64,000 nt of DNA, taken from Nepenthes gracilis (lineage: Eukaryota; Streptophyta; Magnoliopsida; Caryophyllales; Nepenthaceae). Every line of letters starts with the position of its first letter. The first letter of the stretch is position 1. Shown here one piece after another: positions 33,515 to 46,159 of the stretch. Location: assembly GCA_033239525.1 (NCBI GenBank), contig BSYO01000014.1:9160021-9224020 (forward strand). Direction: 5' to 3'. The translations under genes and the position numbers were made by a program. The notes below the pieces were generated by a model. That model was given only the letters and a program-made list of their open reading frames with translations, did no database searches and had not been told where the DNA came from.

Positions 33515-35608
33515 TGTGAGGTTTCAGATTTCAAAACATAGTAATTAGGAGGTAATTAAGATAATATAATTAAGATTAGGTTTAAGTATATGCAAAAAGT
33601 TAGCTTCAGAAGCAAAAAAGGAGTCGGGAAGCCCAACACCTGAGTGGCGCCTGAGGCATGCCCAGGGCGCATTTGGCAGAATGACCACACCCGAGGCATG
33701 CTCGAGTGCGCTTGGGCCATGATTCGCAGAATGCCAAGCTTGATGCATACTCGATGCACACTCCAGCGTGGCCTGTATGAGTATGCTGGCACTCGACCAG
33801 TGCTCGACTAGTTTGTTTATAAAAACTTGTTTGGGTTTTCACGCATTATTTTGCAATGGTCCAGAGGGAGAAGAGATAGAGAGAACATGAAAGAGAAGAG
33901 AGAGGATGAGGAAATCAAGACTTCCAAGTTCTAATTCGGCTTAGAGCTAGTTAAAAAAGTTATAGATCAGGTCGAGGTAAGTACACTCATACCTTTTCTT
34001 TCTCTCTTTTTTGTTTTTGTTCTGATCCCTCTAGATATTTTTATTGCGATACCCATCCATGCTTGTATTTTTATGATATCCATGTATTGAGCATGTAAAT
34101 ATTTCGATTTCATATCCGATATATGAGATTTGTGCAGTATTTTGGTCCCATAAAACCCTATCCCACTCCCCTTAGATTTTACCCTTTCTATTTCTAATTT
34201 ATGCATGATTTGACCTTAGGAATTTGAAACCCTAGCTTTATGGATGAGGGTACCTTGATTATTTGATATTTATTCACATATATTTTATATATGTTAATTT
34301 TATGTAAACTGAAAATATTATCGGATATGAATCGGGATATTTATTCACTTGTACATTATTTATGTTATCTTGTATGTGCTTCGAAAATTACATTATATGT
34401 ATTTGTGAAAGAATTTATTGTCTGAAAGTTTTAAAGTTATGCTTGGCTCATGGTGGAAAGGATTTTGAATTTTTTTTCCATGCTTTATGTCCATTATGCA
34501 TGTAATTTAAGTCATGTGGAGACTTAAATTCATAAGAATTATGCAATTATGAAATGTATAAGAAGGAAATTCCATGATATGTTGTGTTTGATGAATCGTT
34601 CTCCTGGAGTGAGAACAAAGTGTTCAGAATGAACATGAAATATTTCTTAAGAATAAGTAAATATAAAATTGGATCAATGATTTGTATTTCAGATGGTAGT
34701 ATTTTCTAGCATGCCTTAGGATAATATTGTAGAAGCATGAGGACTGCCTCTGGGCCAAGGGAGACATGGTGGCATATAATTTATGGCCCCGTATATCGGG
34801 TGAAAGGTATACTGCTCACCATAGGGTGTTGAATTCGATGGGTTGTGCTTTAGAATGTGTAGAAGTAAACACATTGCTTTCCTCGTTCGACTGCACCGTT
34901 AGTTGGTAAGGCCTACTAACCTTGGTTCACAAAGATAATGAAATTTTTTCATATTTTAGAACCTAAATGGATCAAAAATAAAATGTGAAAGATAAATGTG
35001 TTCCAGAAAGGTGTTTATTCATGTTTCATATTTACGCATTCATATACTATTTGTATTCCCTTCCCTTGCTTTATTTTCCGTATATTGCATATTACCCTTG
35101 ATTATATTGTGCCTTACTGAGCAACTGGTTCATCCTTACTATTTTTCCTTCCTTCATATGAGCATGCACTTATGCCTAATGAGGCTGATTGAGGATTAGT
35201 AGTTGGTTAGACTGAAGACTTGGAGGATACTTTTAAGGACTTAGATGTTAAAATTTTGTACTCTTATGTGGAGTATTTTGTATATTTGGAGATGGATTGT
35301 ATATTGATGTAGTGTATGTCTAATGATGTATATGTAGTTTAGTTTCTCTGTATTTGATGGATGTATATACTTTCATAGATTTTTATGGTTTGTTTAGATA
35401 TCTAGTGGCATCATATCTGAGCTGATGTCATAGCTGGAGTTATGACGTTGGTACCACGTGTTTGTTGTGGCTATTTGGATCCCGTGTTATAAATTGTGGA
35501 TGTATATTTATACTGTATAGGGATTTTTGTACAATTTTATATTATTTTGACGATCATTTTACTACTGAGACTCTGCTGGATTTTGGTTAGGAAATGTGGT
35601 TTGTCACA
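33515..35608 (+). mobile_element. 3' LTR of element F
   Basis: Begins TGTGAGGTTTCAG and ends GTGGTTTGTCACA. It has a CTCGAGTGCGC-like module (33625-33812), TATA box TTATAAAAA (33818), the only GT donor among these LTRs (GTCGAG|GTAAGTAC, 33977), the block GAGGACTGCCTCTGGGCC (34739) and the acceptor-side frame EHALMPNEAD with stop (35160-35192), where the expected CAG reads CAT. The right flank GAGGT (35609-35613) begins gag sequence of element E. Confidence 0.85.
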
Positions 35609-36294
35609 GAGGTGCTGGACTAGGCCCTGTTGATTGAGTAGGAGTAGTTTCAAGATAATTATTTTCAAAAGAAGCTAGAGGATAGAGGCCAAAGCTCCAA
35701 GGGTAAACTCTCTCATTAGATATTTCGTTTGATGCCTGGGGGTCGAGACAAAGAAAAGTCAAACCTATATAAAAGAAAATCAGTGGAAGCGAAGTCTTCT
35801 CCTCTAAAGTTCCAGTTCATGAGATCTGCCTGTGAGTATTATGGAAAAAATCACGTTGGATGAAGTTGTCTCTATCAGAGTGTGGCCTTTTTCAGGTGTG
35901 GTTAGGTGGGCCATCATGCGAGGGATTATCAATCTCCAATGCATGGGTGTTTGGAGAGGAGACCGGCAGCTCCCTATAGGGCGTTTGCAGCCACAACTCA
36001 TGATGCTAGAGTTGTTCCCTTAGTTGTGGAAGTTAAATTACAAGTCTTTGAATCTTTAGCGCATATTTTGGTCAATCTCGAGATTACACAATCTTTTGTG
36101 TCCCCTAAATTTGTGTGTAATTTGTATGTAAGTCCCCAATATCTAGATTGTGTGTGGATGGTATCTACCCTGATGGGTAAGTCTTTATTAGTTGATATTA
36201 TATACTTTTGATATCTAATTTGGGTCTGTGGTTATAAATTGTTGGCATATCTAATTTTGATTGATATGCTAGATTTTGATGTGATTTTGGCGAT
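35609..36294 (+). pseudogene. element E gag end and protease start
   Basis: Decayed plus-strand sequence: a basic region, a zinc-knuckle remnant (CEYYGKNHVG at about 35830), a second cysteine-rich part near 35890, and protease (about 36040-36294, NLEITQSFVSPKFV in place of DSGSTHSFIS-like sequence, and DVILAI at the end). The protease motif is cut at GCGAT by solo LTR D2 and resumes at 38950 as IDWL. Confidence 0.65.
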
Positions 36295-36349
36295 TGTAAC
36301 GACCCAGATTTTTAACATAGGAAATTTTCAGTCATTAAATCATTATAAT

Positions 36350-36842
36350 TTGGTCAACGCTAGTTGACCGAAAAATATAATAAGAAAAGTAAATCGGCCT
36401 TAAGATGAAATCAAGTTCGGCCCTTACTTGATGAAAATCTAGTCCGAATTTCCTTGATAAAAAAAAGTCCGGATTTCCTTGATGAAAAGAAATCGGATTT
36501 CCTTGATGAAAAGAATTCCGGATTTCCTTTGATGAAAAACGAATCCGGCTTCATTCTTGGGAATCAAGTCCAGCCACTGTAAGAAAGAAAATCGAAACCA
36601 GCTTTGAACATGTTTGAAAATCTGGTTTTGTTCCATTGAAGGCCGGAGTACATTTCATGAGTGTAAGGCCAAAGTGACTTGAAGGCTGGAGTGGCTTTGT
36701 GTATTGGAGGCCGGAGTAGCATTGTGGTGATTAAGTTCGAAGTGGAATTGTGGGAAGAAAGCCGAAGTTGATGATCCGGTCAACAAGTGTTGACCGGAAA
36801 TCGTGTAGGAATAATCCGGTCAACGCCAATAGTTGACCGGAA
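36350..36842 (+). repeat. inverted TTGACC pairs in solo LTR D2
   Basis: Three facing pairs: GGTCAACGCTAGTTGACC (36354), CCGGTCAACA-AG-TGTTGACCGG (36776-36797, a perfect 10-base inverted repeat) and CCGGTCAACGCCAATAGTTGACCGG split by a longer spacer (36816-36841). They lie upstream of the TATA box. WRKY-type W-box cores are the likely interpretation. Confidence 0.6.
36425..36565 (+). repeat. short tandem array TCCGGATTTCCTTGATGAAAA
   Basis: About five units of 24-26 bases, each near CCGGATTTCC-TTGATGAAAAG. It lies in U3 upstream of the promoter and recurs in inverted orientation in D3 (44330-44530). Confidence 0.7.
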
Positions 36843-37287
36843 TGTGATTACATGAGAAAGTTAAGTCCTGCTAAGTTCAATTAACCTGGAATTTAATGCA
36901 TTTACATAAGAAAGTTAAATCCTGCTAAGTTCAGATAACCAGGAATTAATAGTGTTTAATCTAAATCTAGTTAAGTTCAGTTAACTGGCAATTAATAAAC
37001 TCTGTGGAAATATAAACGCCATAAATGATGAAACATTTCCCTTGGATCTGCCAATCATTAATGATGAAACATTCCCCCTGCAGTGCTAATCATTAATGAT
37101 AGTCATCAGACTTAAGGTCTATAAATAAGAACTAGAATGGTGAAAAAGAGTCACACATTGGAGTTTCTAGTAAAGGAAGGCCAAAAGATCAAGGCAAAGT
37201 AGAGTAAAGGAAGGCCAAGGCCAAAAGATCAAGGCAAAGTAGAGTAAAAGAAGACCAAAAGATCAAGGCAAAGTAGAAGAAACCCAG

Positions 37288-38547
37288 GCAAGATACTCAC
37301 CCCTGTTTTCAAGTTCATGATTATGCATGGTTTCTATGCTAGTATATTTGATATTAGATGAACTTATATGATGTTTATTCTGTTCTTTTCATATCTGATG
37401 CTTAAAGTATGATTATTTGTCGATCAGTGCATGTTTAAGGAAAAGACTTTATGATGTTCGGTTTTGTATGATTATCTGTCCAATTATATGAACTCTGATA
37501 ATTTCAGAAGAGACCTCTAACTTTTGAAGAAAAGTACTCCGTCCTTTTACAGAAAAGAGCTCCGAGTTTTGAAGAAAAGTACTCCGCCTTTTACAGAAAA
37601 GAGCTCTGTCTTTTGAAGAAAAGTACTCCGTCCTTTTTCAGAAAGAGCTCCGTCTTTTAAAGAAAAAGCACTTCGTCCTTTTAAGAAAAAGAGCTCCGTC
37701 CTTTTGATGAAAAAGTACTCCGTCCTTTAAAGGAAAATCACTCCAGTTTTAGAGCTCCAGATTTAAAAAAAAAATCACTCCGGTTTTTGGAACTCCAGAT
37801 TTAAAAGAACTCTAGCTTTATAAAGAACTCCGGTTTTTATGTAGAAGAACTCCGGTTTTGAAAAGAACTCGCCTTTATAAATAATGAACTCCGGTTTCTA
37901 AGAACTTCGGATTTTAGAAAAGAACTCCAGCCTTTGAAAAGAACTTCGGATTTTGAACTCAGCCTTTTTAAGAAATGAACTCCGGCTTTTGGAACTCCAG
38001 CTTCTGTTTGAAAAAAAACTCCGGCCTATGTATATGAATATTGAACAATGCATGTAATCCAGACAGCAAGTGGAACTCTACGACTTTCGACTTTCGAACT
38101 ATGATGAATGGCCATTAAAGGACAAGAACTATGAACCGAGTCTTCATTAAACTTGTTGTTAAAGATGGATGAAGGATATTGGAGTGACACTCGAGGATTG
38201 CTTCCTGGGCCACGGGAGAGAACCTTTTGGTGGCATAAGACTTATGGACTACGGCCCCATATGCCGGGTTATAGGCATTACCTCTCACCCCGGGGAGCAT
38301 AATGAGGGGATACGATTTTAGGTTGTGGGGTTACACACAACCCATCCTTGATGTTGTTCGCTCCCATCCGGTCCCTAAAGATGATAAGAATTTTAAATGA
38401 TTTTTATGGGTTTTCTAAAGACAAGATAAGAAGAAAAAGACTAAGAAAATTCCAAACTAAAGACATGATGATTTTCGTATGTTAAGTATGTTCGCTTATA
38501 AATATATATTTTTGTTGGGCTTTGTAGCTCATTCTTGCTATTTTCAG
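37288..38547 (+). other. candidate GC-AG intron inside solo LTR D2
   Basis: GAAACCCAG|GCAAGATACTC opens and GCTATTTTCAG|ATGAAAAAAG closes a 1.26-kb segment. The donor is about 165 bases after the TATA box. The large array lies inside. It matches D1 and, for the donor, D3. Confidence 0.4.
37500..38035 (+). repeat. degenerate array of AAAAGTACTCCGTCCTTTT units
   Basis: About twenty units of 18-36 bases alternating ACTCCGTCCTTTT and GAGCTCCGTCTTTTG with A-rich spacers, drifting to AACTCCGGTTTT at the right end. D3 carries the same array inverted (42880-43400). D1 has a different array at this position. Confidence 0.75.
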
Positions 38548-38954
38548 ATGAAAAAAGGCTTATGGAGGACGAAGTTGTGTAAGGCCTTATGAAGTAGCTA
38601 GACGATATAAACGACCGGAGCTGATCTGTGAAGAGCTTATTTTTATTTCCTTTTGACGTTTTGTGAAGCCTTGTAAAATGATTCCGCTGTTATGACCCTA
38701 TGAATGTTATTAGTACGTTTTCGTAAATTTCTTTTGGTTAATGTTTAGTAAGCATCTCAAACTTTCAAGTCCGGCTAACCTTAATGTTGGCCGGACTGGT
38801 GTGGAATTAAAATTGGTAGGCCAACTCATGCAGTTCGGCCTCAGTCAATCCTGTGTAAGAAATAAAGGAAAAATTTTTCTGTCCATTAATATTTATCTGT
38901 TAAGTCTTGACGGCGACTTTATGTGTGTATTTAAGTACGGACCGTCACAGCGAT

Positions 38955-40460
38955 AGATTGGCTAGTGTGTTATCATGCTACCATAGACTATTTCAGTAAA
39001 ACAGTTTTATTTTGTATTCTGAGATATGAGTTCTTTAAGTTTCAAGGAAGACTCAATAAGGAGATTTTGGGGTTGATTTCAGCACTGTATGCAAATCATC
39101 TGATGAGAGACGAGTGCCAAGCTTATGTGGCATATATAGTCACATCTAGGAGTCATTCTATGGCCACTGAGGACATTCTGGTCATCCATGAGTTTGAGGA
39201 TATTTTTCTAAAGGAATTGCCCTGATTGCCTCCGAATCAGGAGATCGAGTTTGCCATTGATAGTATGTCTGGATTTATGCTAATTTCAAGAGCTCCGGAT
39301 AGGATAACCCGTCTGAGCTAAAGGAATTAAAGTAACAGCTGCAGGATTTACTAAAGAAAGGATTCATCTAGCCAAGTGTTTTACAATGGGGCGCCCCATG
39401 CTATTTGTGAAGAGGAAAGATGGGTCGATTAGATTGTGTATAGATTATCAAGAGCTGAATAAGATTACGATCAGGATTAGGTATCCCCTCTTGAGGATCA
39501 ATGATTTGTTCGATCAGCTATTAGGAGCTTAAGTTTTTTTAACGGTTGATCTACATTTAGGATACTACCAGTTGAGGATTAAGCAGGATGACATTCCCAA
39601 GATGGCTTTTAGGACGCGGTATGGCCATTACGAATTTTTGGTGATGCTATTTGGATTGACAAATGCACCGACATCCTTTATAGATCTAATGAATCGAGTT
39701 TTTTAACCATACTTTGATCAGTTTGTGGTAATTTTTATTAATGATATCTTGATTTATCCAAGGAATTTTGAGGAGCATGAGGCTCATTTGAGAATCGCAC
39801 TGTAGACCTTGAGGAGGTTTCGTTTTTGAGTCATATTATTTCTAAAGGAGGCATATCTGTGGATTTGAAGAAAGTGAAAGCAGTGGCCAATTAGGAGAGA
39901 CCGATAAATATTGCGGAAGTATGGAGTTTCCTAGTCCTGGCAGGATATTACTGACAATGTGGAGAATTTCTCGATGATAGTAGTGTCCCTGATTAGATTG
40001 ACACAGAAGAAGACAGTGTTTGTCTAGGATGATAACTATAAGGAAAGCTTCTAGGAGTTTAAGAGGAGGTGGACGTCAGTGCCTATATTGTTGATCCCTG
40101 ATAGATCAGGTGGATTCATTGTGTATTGTGATGTTTCTAAGAAGATTTTAGGAAGTGTTCCAATGCAGCGAGGTAAGGTAGTTGCCCATAAGTTAAGGCA
40201 GTTGAAGATTCATGAGTAGAATTACCCCACCCACGATTTGGAGTTAGCAATTGTAATCTTCACATTAAATATTTAGAGACATTATCTGTATGAGAAGAAA
40301 TTTGTACTTTATTCCAATCATAAAAGCTTAAAGTATTTGCTGTTACAAAAGGAATTAAATATATGGCAGTGGAGATGGATAGATTTATTGATGGATTATA
40401 ACTATGAGATCCAATATCAGCCTAAAAAAGTAGATGTTGTTGCTAATACTAAGTAGAAAA
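38955..40460 (+). pseudogene. element E protease end, RT and RNase H
   Basis: IDWLVCYHATIDYFSKTV (38950-39010) ends protease. The linker ends ELKELK followed by TAA (39333-39335) and QLQDLL. RT remains include [17 protein letters not shown], and [10 protein letters not shown] (about 39730), where the catalytic FVDD reads FIND. RNase H remains include IVYCDVSKK (about 40115) and [12 protein letters not shown] (about 40220). Stops and small deletions occur throughout; one deletion removes the end of the RT palm near 39810. Confidence 0.75.
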
Positions 40461-41425
40461 TCTACTGATTTAATGGCTCATTTGATGATAAAAGAGTGGG
40501 AGATGTTGGATGGAATGAAGAGTTGTACAATTTGATTACACTCTCAGGGGTCAAGGATATTGTTATCATATCTCCAGGCGCAGCTAAAGATTTTGGAGAA
40601 GACTAAGAAGAATTAGATGAGCAATCTATATCTGAAGGAGATTACAGGAGATGTAGACAGTGGGTCGTGAGTAAATTTTCATATTCGATCTGATAAATTT
40701 TTTTATTTTTGGAATCAAATTTGTATGCCAAATATTAAAAAGTTAAAGGAAAAAATTCTGAATGAAGCTCACAGATCGTGGCATGCAATTTATCCTAATG
40801 TGAATAAAATGTGTCACGACATGAACAAGACTTTCTAGTGGCGGAATATGAGGCATGAGATTGTGGCTAGGTATATCATGTGTTAGTAGGTGAAAGTAGA
40901 CCATAAGAAGCCTTTAGGGTTTTTGCATCCTTTACTAATTCTCAACTGAAAGTGAGAGCACATAACAATAGATTTTGTTTTAGAGTTGCCTAGGACGGCA
41001 AAGAATATGGATGTCGTTTGGGTAATTATGGACAAATTGACAAAGTTTGCTCATTTGCTGCTGATTTGGATGACGTATTTGATAGATAAGTTGGCTCATC
41101 TGTATATAATGAAATCGTAAAGCTACATGGTATTTTGGCTTTGATTGTTTCTGATCGAGATGTGAGATTTGTGGCAAAATTTTGGAGAGGTTGCATAAGC
41201 AGTTTGGTACCAAACTTCAGTTTAGTTTAGCTTTTCATCCATAGATGGATGGCCAATCCTAAAAGATTATCTAGATTTTGGAAGATATGTTGAGGGCATT
41301 AGTTTTGGAGATGAGAGGCTCGTGGAATAGCTATTTGCCTTATTTTTATTAACTATTGCTTTCAGAAATTCCTATGTAACTTAAGCGACACAATAAAAGT
41401 ATTTATTAAGTTTGCATATAATAAC
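40461..41425 (+). pseudogene. element E integrase, N-terminal part
   Basis: Zinc-binding remnant (about 40760-40930, SHRSWHAIYPNVNKMCHD-like), core remnant with IIDFVLELPRT-like (40968), VVWVIMDKLTKFAHFL, LIVSDRDVRFVAKFW (41140) and ILEDMLRALVLEM (41276). About 65 extra bases (41345-41410) separate LP from FAYNN. The reading stops at ATAAC, the target site of insertion L, and resumes at 49274. Confidence 0.7.
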
Positions 41426-41891
41426 TGTGATGGAACGGTTTTTTTTTGGTCCTCAGAAACTTTTGTCATTACAGAAAACAGAAGCCTAAGCCTAATTAAC
41501 AACCTAAAGTTCTAAAGAAAAATAAATAGAGTTTTCTTTAAAACTAGGCTAAACTGAAATACAATTCCAATTTATAACCTGCAACATAGAGAATAATATC
41601 ATCATATCCATCAACAGGTACTCTTATTTCAAATACAGGATCACAGATGCCGTATAATTCCCACGGCTTACATTTCACATTTTCTATCTACTATATTAAC
41701 AGTTTGGAATAGAGATATCATCTAAGACCTGTACAGAATCTAGAAAATATATAGCGGAAGCTATTTCATGTTTCATCACATACATTTCATATACATAATC
41801 CATATACATAAAATCCATATATAAAATCTAGTGTTTACGTTCAAACTATTTCCTTCAAGGTCTCCAAAAGTTTTTCAGGCTAAGCTTTAAA

Positions 41892-41930
41892 TCACTTCTT
41901 CTCATCTGGTACTAGCTCTACAATCTCATC
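41892..41930 (-). other. conserved short frame after LTR L1 acceptor
   Basis: Minus-strand codons read DEIVELVPDEKK and stop. LTR L2 (47721-47683) reads NETIELVPDEKE and stop; A1 (2197-2159) reads NEIVELVSDEKK and stop. Most nucleotide differences fall at third positions. The same place in LTR families B, F and D reads a related peptide, described among the findings. Confidence 0.4.
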
Positions 41931-42018
41931 TGGAGGGAAAAATAATAAAACAGTTAGCCAAAACCCAGTAAAGTACATGCATACATCCAACAAAACTTTC
42001 ATACATCCAATAACAATT

Positions 42019-44641
42019 TGTGACGACCCGATTTTTTTTTTAAAAAAATCAAACACAGGGTCTCATGAAGCCGGACTAAGTAACACTAGCCCATCAATTT
42101 AATTTCAAACTTGTCTATCCAACTCTAAAGTTAGCCGGACCAAAATACTCTGAGATGCTTACTAAAATAATATTCATTATTGAATCCTCAAAGAAGAACA
42201 CGGAAACATACTATCATTCAAAACATTTATAAAATGCATAAACAGCGGAGTCTATTCAACATCAAAAGACAAAATAAAGCTCTTCAAAATCTGCTCCGGC
42301 TCGCCAAACCACTTTGATACTCCACAAAGTTTTACTCAACTTCATCCTCCATAATTCTTTCATCATTTGAAAAATAGCAAGAATGAGCTACAAAGCCCAG
42401 CAAAAAACTCACATGCAGAAAACAGAGTACATAACATATACATATAAGCGAATATAATACAAAAATTATCATGTCTTTTAGTTTGGAATTTTCTTAGCCT
42501 TTTGCTTCTTGTCTTGTCTACTGAAAACTTATAAAAATCATGGAGGGTTCTTATCATCTTTAGGGACCGGACGGAAGCGGACAACTTCGAGGACGGGTTG
42601 TGTGTAACCCCACAACCTAAAGCCGTATCCCCTCATTATGCTCCCCGGGGAGGGAGGTAATGCCTTTATCCCGGCATACGGGACCAAAAGTCTTATGCCA
42701 CGAGAAGGTTCCCTCCGTGGCCCAAGAGGCATCATCGAGTGTCACTTCAATATCCTACATCCATCTTTTACAGTAAGCTTAATGGAGACACGGTTCTTAG
42801 TTCATATGGCCGTTCGTTATGGTTCAAAATTCATAGAGTTCCACTTGCTGTCCGAATTAATACATTATTCTTTAAGCCGAAGCTCTTTTCTTTTTCAGAC
42901 GGAGTTCACAGTGCCGGAGTTCATTTTCAGACGGATTTTAAAATGCCGAAGTTCTTTTTTTTTCAGACGGAGTTCTTTCGAATCCGAAGCTCTGAGAATC
43001 GGAGTTCATTTTCGTTTAAAGTCCGAAGTTCTTTTCTATAAAAGACGGAGTACTTTTCTTTTTAAAAGGACAGAGTTGTTTTCTGTAAAAAGACGGAGCA
43101 CTTTTCTTCAAAGGACGGAGTTGTTTTCTGTAAAAAGACTGAGCACTTTTCTTCAAAGGACGGAGTTCTCTTCTATATAAAAGACGGAGCTCTTTTCATA
43201 AAAAGACGGAGTACTTATCTTCAAAGAACGGAGCTGTTTTCGTAAAAGGATGGAGCTCTTTTCATAAAAAGGACGAAGTGCTTTTTCATCAAGGACGGAG
43301 TTCTTTTCTCAAAAGGCGGAGTTCTTCTTCAAAGGCGGAGTACTTTTCTCAAAATGGTGGAGTACTTTTCTCAAAAGGACGGAGTACTTTTCTTCACAAA
43401 CATACAACCATCAAAGTTCATATAAATTGACAGATAATCATACAAAACTGAATATCATGAAGTATTTTCCTTAAACATGCAATTATCGACAAATAATCGT
43501 AAGCATCAGATATGAAAAGAACAAAATAAATATCATATAAGTTCATATAATATCAAATATACAAGCATAGAAATCATGCATAATCATGAACTTGAAAACA
43601 GGGGTGAGTATCTTGCCTGGTTGTTCTTCTACTTTGCCTGATCTTTACTCTTGCCTGAGTTTCTTTACCTTGATCTTTACTCTTGCCTGGTTTCTTCTAC
43701 TTTGCTCTTACTGAAATTTCTATTACGTGCCTTACTCTCATTCTTCTAGTTCTTATTTATAGACTTAGAATTTGATAACCTCCATAAATGATTGGCAGTA
43801 CAAGGGAAATGTTTCTTATTAATGATGATCATTATTAATGATGCAGGGGAAATGTTTCTTATTAATTAAATCATTTACGATCTTATATTCCCAAGGAGTT
43901 CATAAATTCCCAGTGAACTGAACTTAGCTTTATTATGTAAACACATTAAATCTCTGGTTAACTGAACCTGACTTTCTCATGTGAACACATTAAATTCTTG
44001 GTTAACTTAACTTAGCAGGATTTAACTTTTCTCATTAAATCACATTCCGGTCAACTATCGGTGTTGACCGGATTATCCCTCACATGACCTCCGGTCAACG
44101 CGTGTTGACCGGATCTTCAACTTTGGCTTTCTTCCCACAATTCTACTCCGGCCTTACAAAGCTACTAAACCACTCCGGCCTCCAACACACAAAGCCACTC
44201 CGGACTTCAAATCACTTTGGCCTTACATTCATATAATGCACTCCGGCCTTCAATGGAACAAAACCTGATTTCAAAACATGTTGACGGCCAATTTAGATTT
44301 TCTTTCTGAAAGTGGCTGGACTTGATTCTCACGGATGAAGTCGGACTTATTTTGCATCAAGGAATATTCCGAACTTCTTTTTATCAAGGAAGTCCGGACT
44401 AGAATTTTATCAAGGAATATCCGGACTTCTTTAAGGAAATCCGGACTAGAATAAAATTCGGGCCAGAATGAAATCCAGACTTTTTTTTATTCAGGAAATC
44501 CGGACTAAAAATTCATAAAGGAAAATCTGGACTTCTCTTTTTATCTGAACTAAAATTTTATCCTAAGGCCAATTTACTTTACCTTCTCCGGTCAATTGGC
44601 GTTGACCAGGTTTTAAGAACTCGATAATCCGGGTCGTTGCA
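42019..44641 (-). mobile_element. solo LTR D3 (D family, minus) inside LTR L1
   Basis: Plus strand begins TGTGACGACCCG and ends GGGTCGTTGCA. Perfect CAATT duplications flank it (42014-42018 and 44642-44646). It is D2 in reverse: arrays at 42880-43400 and 44330-44530, inverted TTGACC pairs (44045-44115, 44585-44610), donor CCAG|GCAAGATACTC on the minus strand at 43616, and frame NDERIMEDEVE with stop (42367-42332). The acceptor CAG reads CAA. Confidence 0.9.
42880..43400 (-). repeat. array of GGACGGAGTACTTTTC units in D3
   Basis: About twenty units near AAAAGGACGGAGTACTTTTC, the reverse complement of the D2 array. Unit numbers and spacing differ from D2, consistent with array turnover after the copies separated. 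Confidence 0.75.
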
Positions 44642-46159
44642 CAATTGCATATTAAAGTATAGATGCTATAAAATAGTGATTTATAGAAATTATAACAGAA
44701 TATAAATGCAGAAAATTACAGAACTATCAGGGAACAGAAACATATATATATAAATCATGAGAAAAACATAATCTGATAATAATCAAATTTCAAAAATCAG
44801 AAATAATAAACATGAATCAGAAGTTAGAAATAGATACAAAATCTATTAATTATAGCAAATCTTCTTTTCTATCAGTAAAGGACCCAACCAATAAACCCTA
44901 CTAGTAGAAGAGGCGAATAATCGATGATAGATTGTGTTTACTCCACACAATCTAAGGCCAAAAATAGGAACAGGAGATCCCTTCTCACTGGATCTATCCC
45001 CATCATCATGGGATTCAGGACAGGGGTGCCAGCCAGGAATAGTAACTACCCTCTAGGTTAATGCCCTGAGAAAATGTGAACCACGTATAACTCCATGGAC
45101 AGAGTTATCCTCAATTACCACCATAACGTTCTAATACATGTTGGAGAACCTAACCTTACTGTATATCAGTCATGGATCCTAATTAACAGTATTAGAAATA
45201 TTTTTCATCTTATTTCTTAACTGAAAATCTTTTCGACTTCAGAAGTCAGTCAAAGTTTCACAGTAACTCTTCAGTTAGCTTCAGAATATACAGTAATAGT
45301 TTGAAACCCTTCATATTCGCTTTAGAAATCCTCAAAACTTTAACAGTATAAATCAGTGTAAATTTTTCAAACATAAATCACATGCTGGACATTATCAAAT
45401 TACATATTAACTTTTACATATCAGAAATTTTAGATTAAAACCCTTAAATCCCTTCATTTTCGTTCTTAGAGTTTTGCCAAAACTTTCGGATGATAAACAA
45501 ACACCAAACACATGCATTTTCATGAAATGAGATATATCTATAGCAGTACATACCAGTAAATATGAAATCTGACTGATTAATCAGGAAAAACAGGTATTAT
45601 TTACAATAAACATGAGGAAACATGGATTTAGAGTATAAATACCATTTTTGAGATACAAAAAAGCTGTAAAAATAATAAATAACGTCCGAAATATACTTGA
45701 CTGAGCTCGATCTATAGTTACCCTTCCTCTGATTAGACCGGACGAAAAGATTTTCCTCTTTTCTTTTCTCTTCCCTCTCCTTCCTATCTTCTCTCCTTTG
45801 GTTCTGTCGTCATTTATCCCCAAAGGAAGCCCCAAATCCCTTTAAAACACGAAGGAGAAAAAGGTCGTGTGCGGGTCACATGACTGGCACTCGAGCGCCC
45901 GCATTCACAAAAGTGCACTCGAGCGGTGTGCTCATAGCCTGGATCGCTCCCGCCTTGCCTCAGGCACACCTGCGAGCAGTGCATTCGCATTTTTTCACTC
46001 GAGGAGAGCTCAAGCAGTAGTTGAGCGCCCTGCGCTTCTTAGCCCATTTTGCCTCATTTTGATTCGATATCAAATTTTTTCACTATATTTAAACCTTAAT
46101 ATGATTTTCATCCATATAATTAATCCATAATTATCACGTCCAGGGATCGGGATCTCACA

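Larger units (their letters stand above)
36295..38949 (+). mobile_element. solo LTR D2 in element E protease
   Basis: Begins TGTAACGACCCAG and ends ACGGACCGTCACA. It is flanked by perfect GCGAT duplications (36290-36294 and 38950-38954), and the host codons read VILA-IDWL across it. It holds inverted TTGACC pairs (36350-36840), repeats (36430-36560 and 37500-38035), TATA box CTATAAATAAG (37120), donor CCCAG|GCAAGA (37288), acceptor TATTTTCAG|ATG (38547) and the following frame DEKRLMEDEVV with stop (38582). Confidence 0.9.
41426..46159 (-). mobile_element. LTR L1 (A family), interrupted by solo LTR D3
   Basis: Minus orientation. The plus strand begins TGTGATGGAACGG and ends GGATCTCACA, flanked by ATAAC on both sides (41421-41425 and 46160-46164). 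Without D3 it is about 2.1 kb, the length of LTR L2. Acceptor CCCTCCAG|ATGAG lies at 41931/41930 (minus). The donor-like site is changed to TCAAGT (about 45700). The CTCGAGCG module is at 45860-46035. Confidence 0.85.

Noticed and set aside
42638..43180. 180-codon Phe/Ser/Arg-rich frame
   Set aside because: Most of it is a translation of the tandem array in solo LTR D3.
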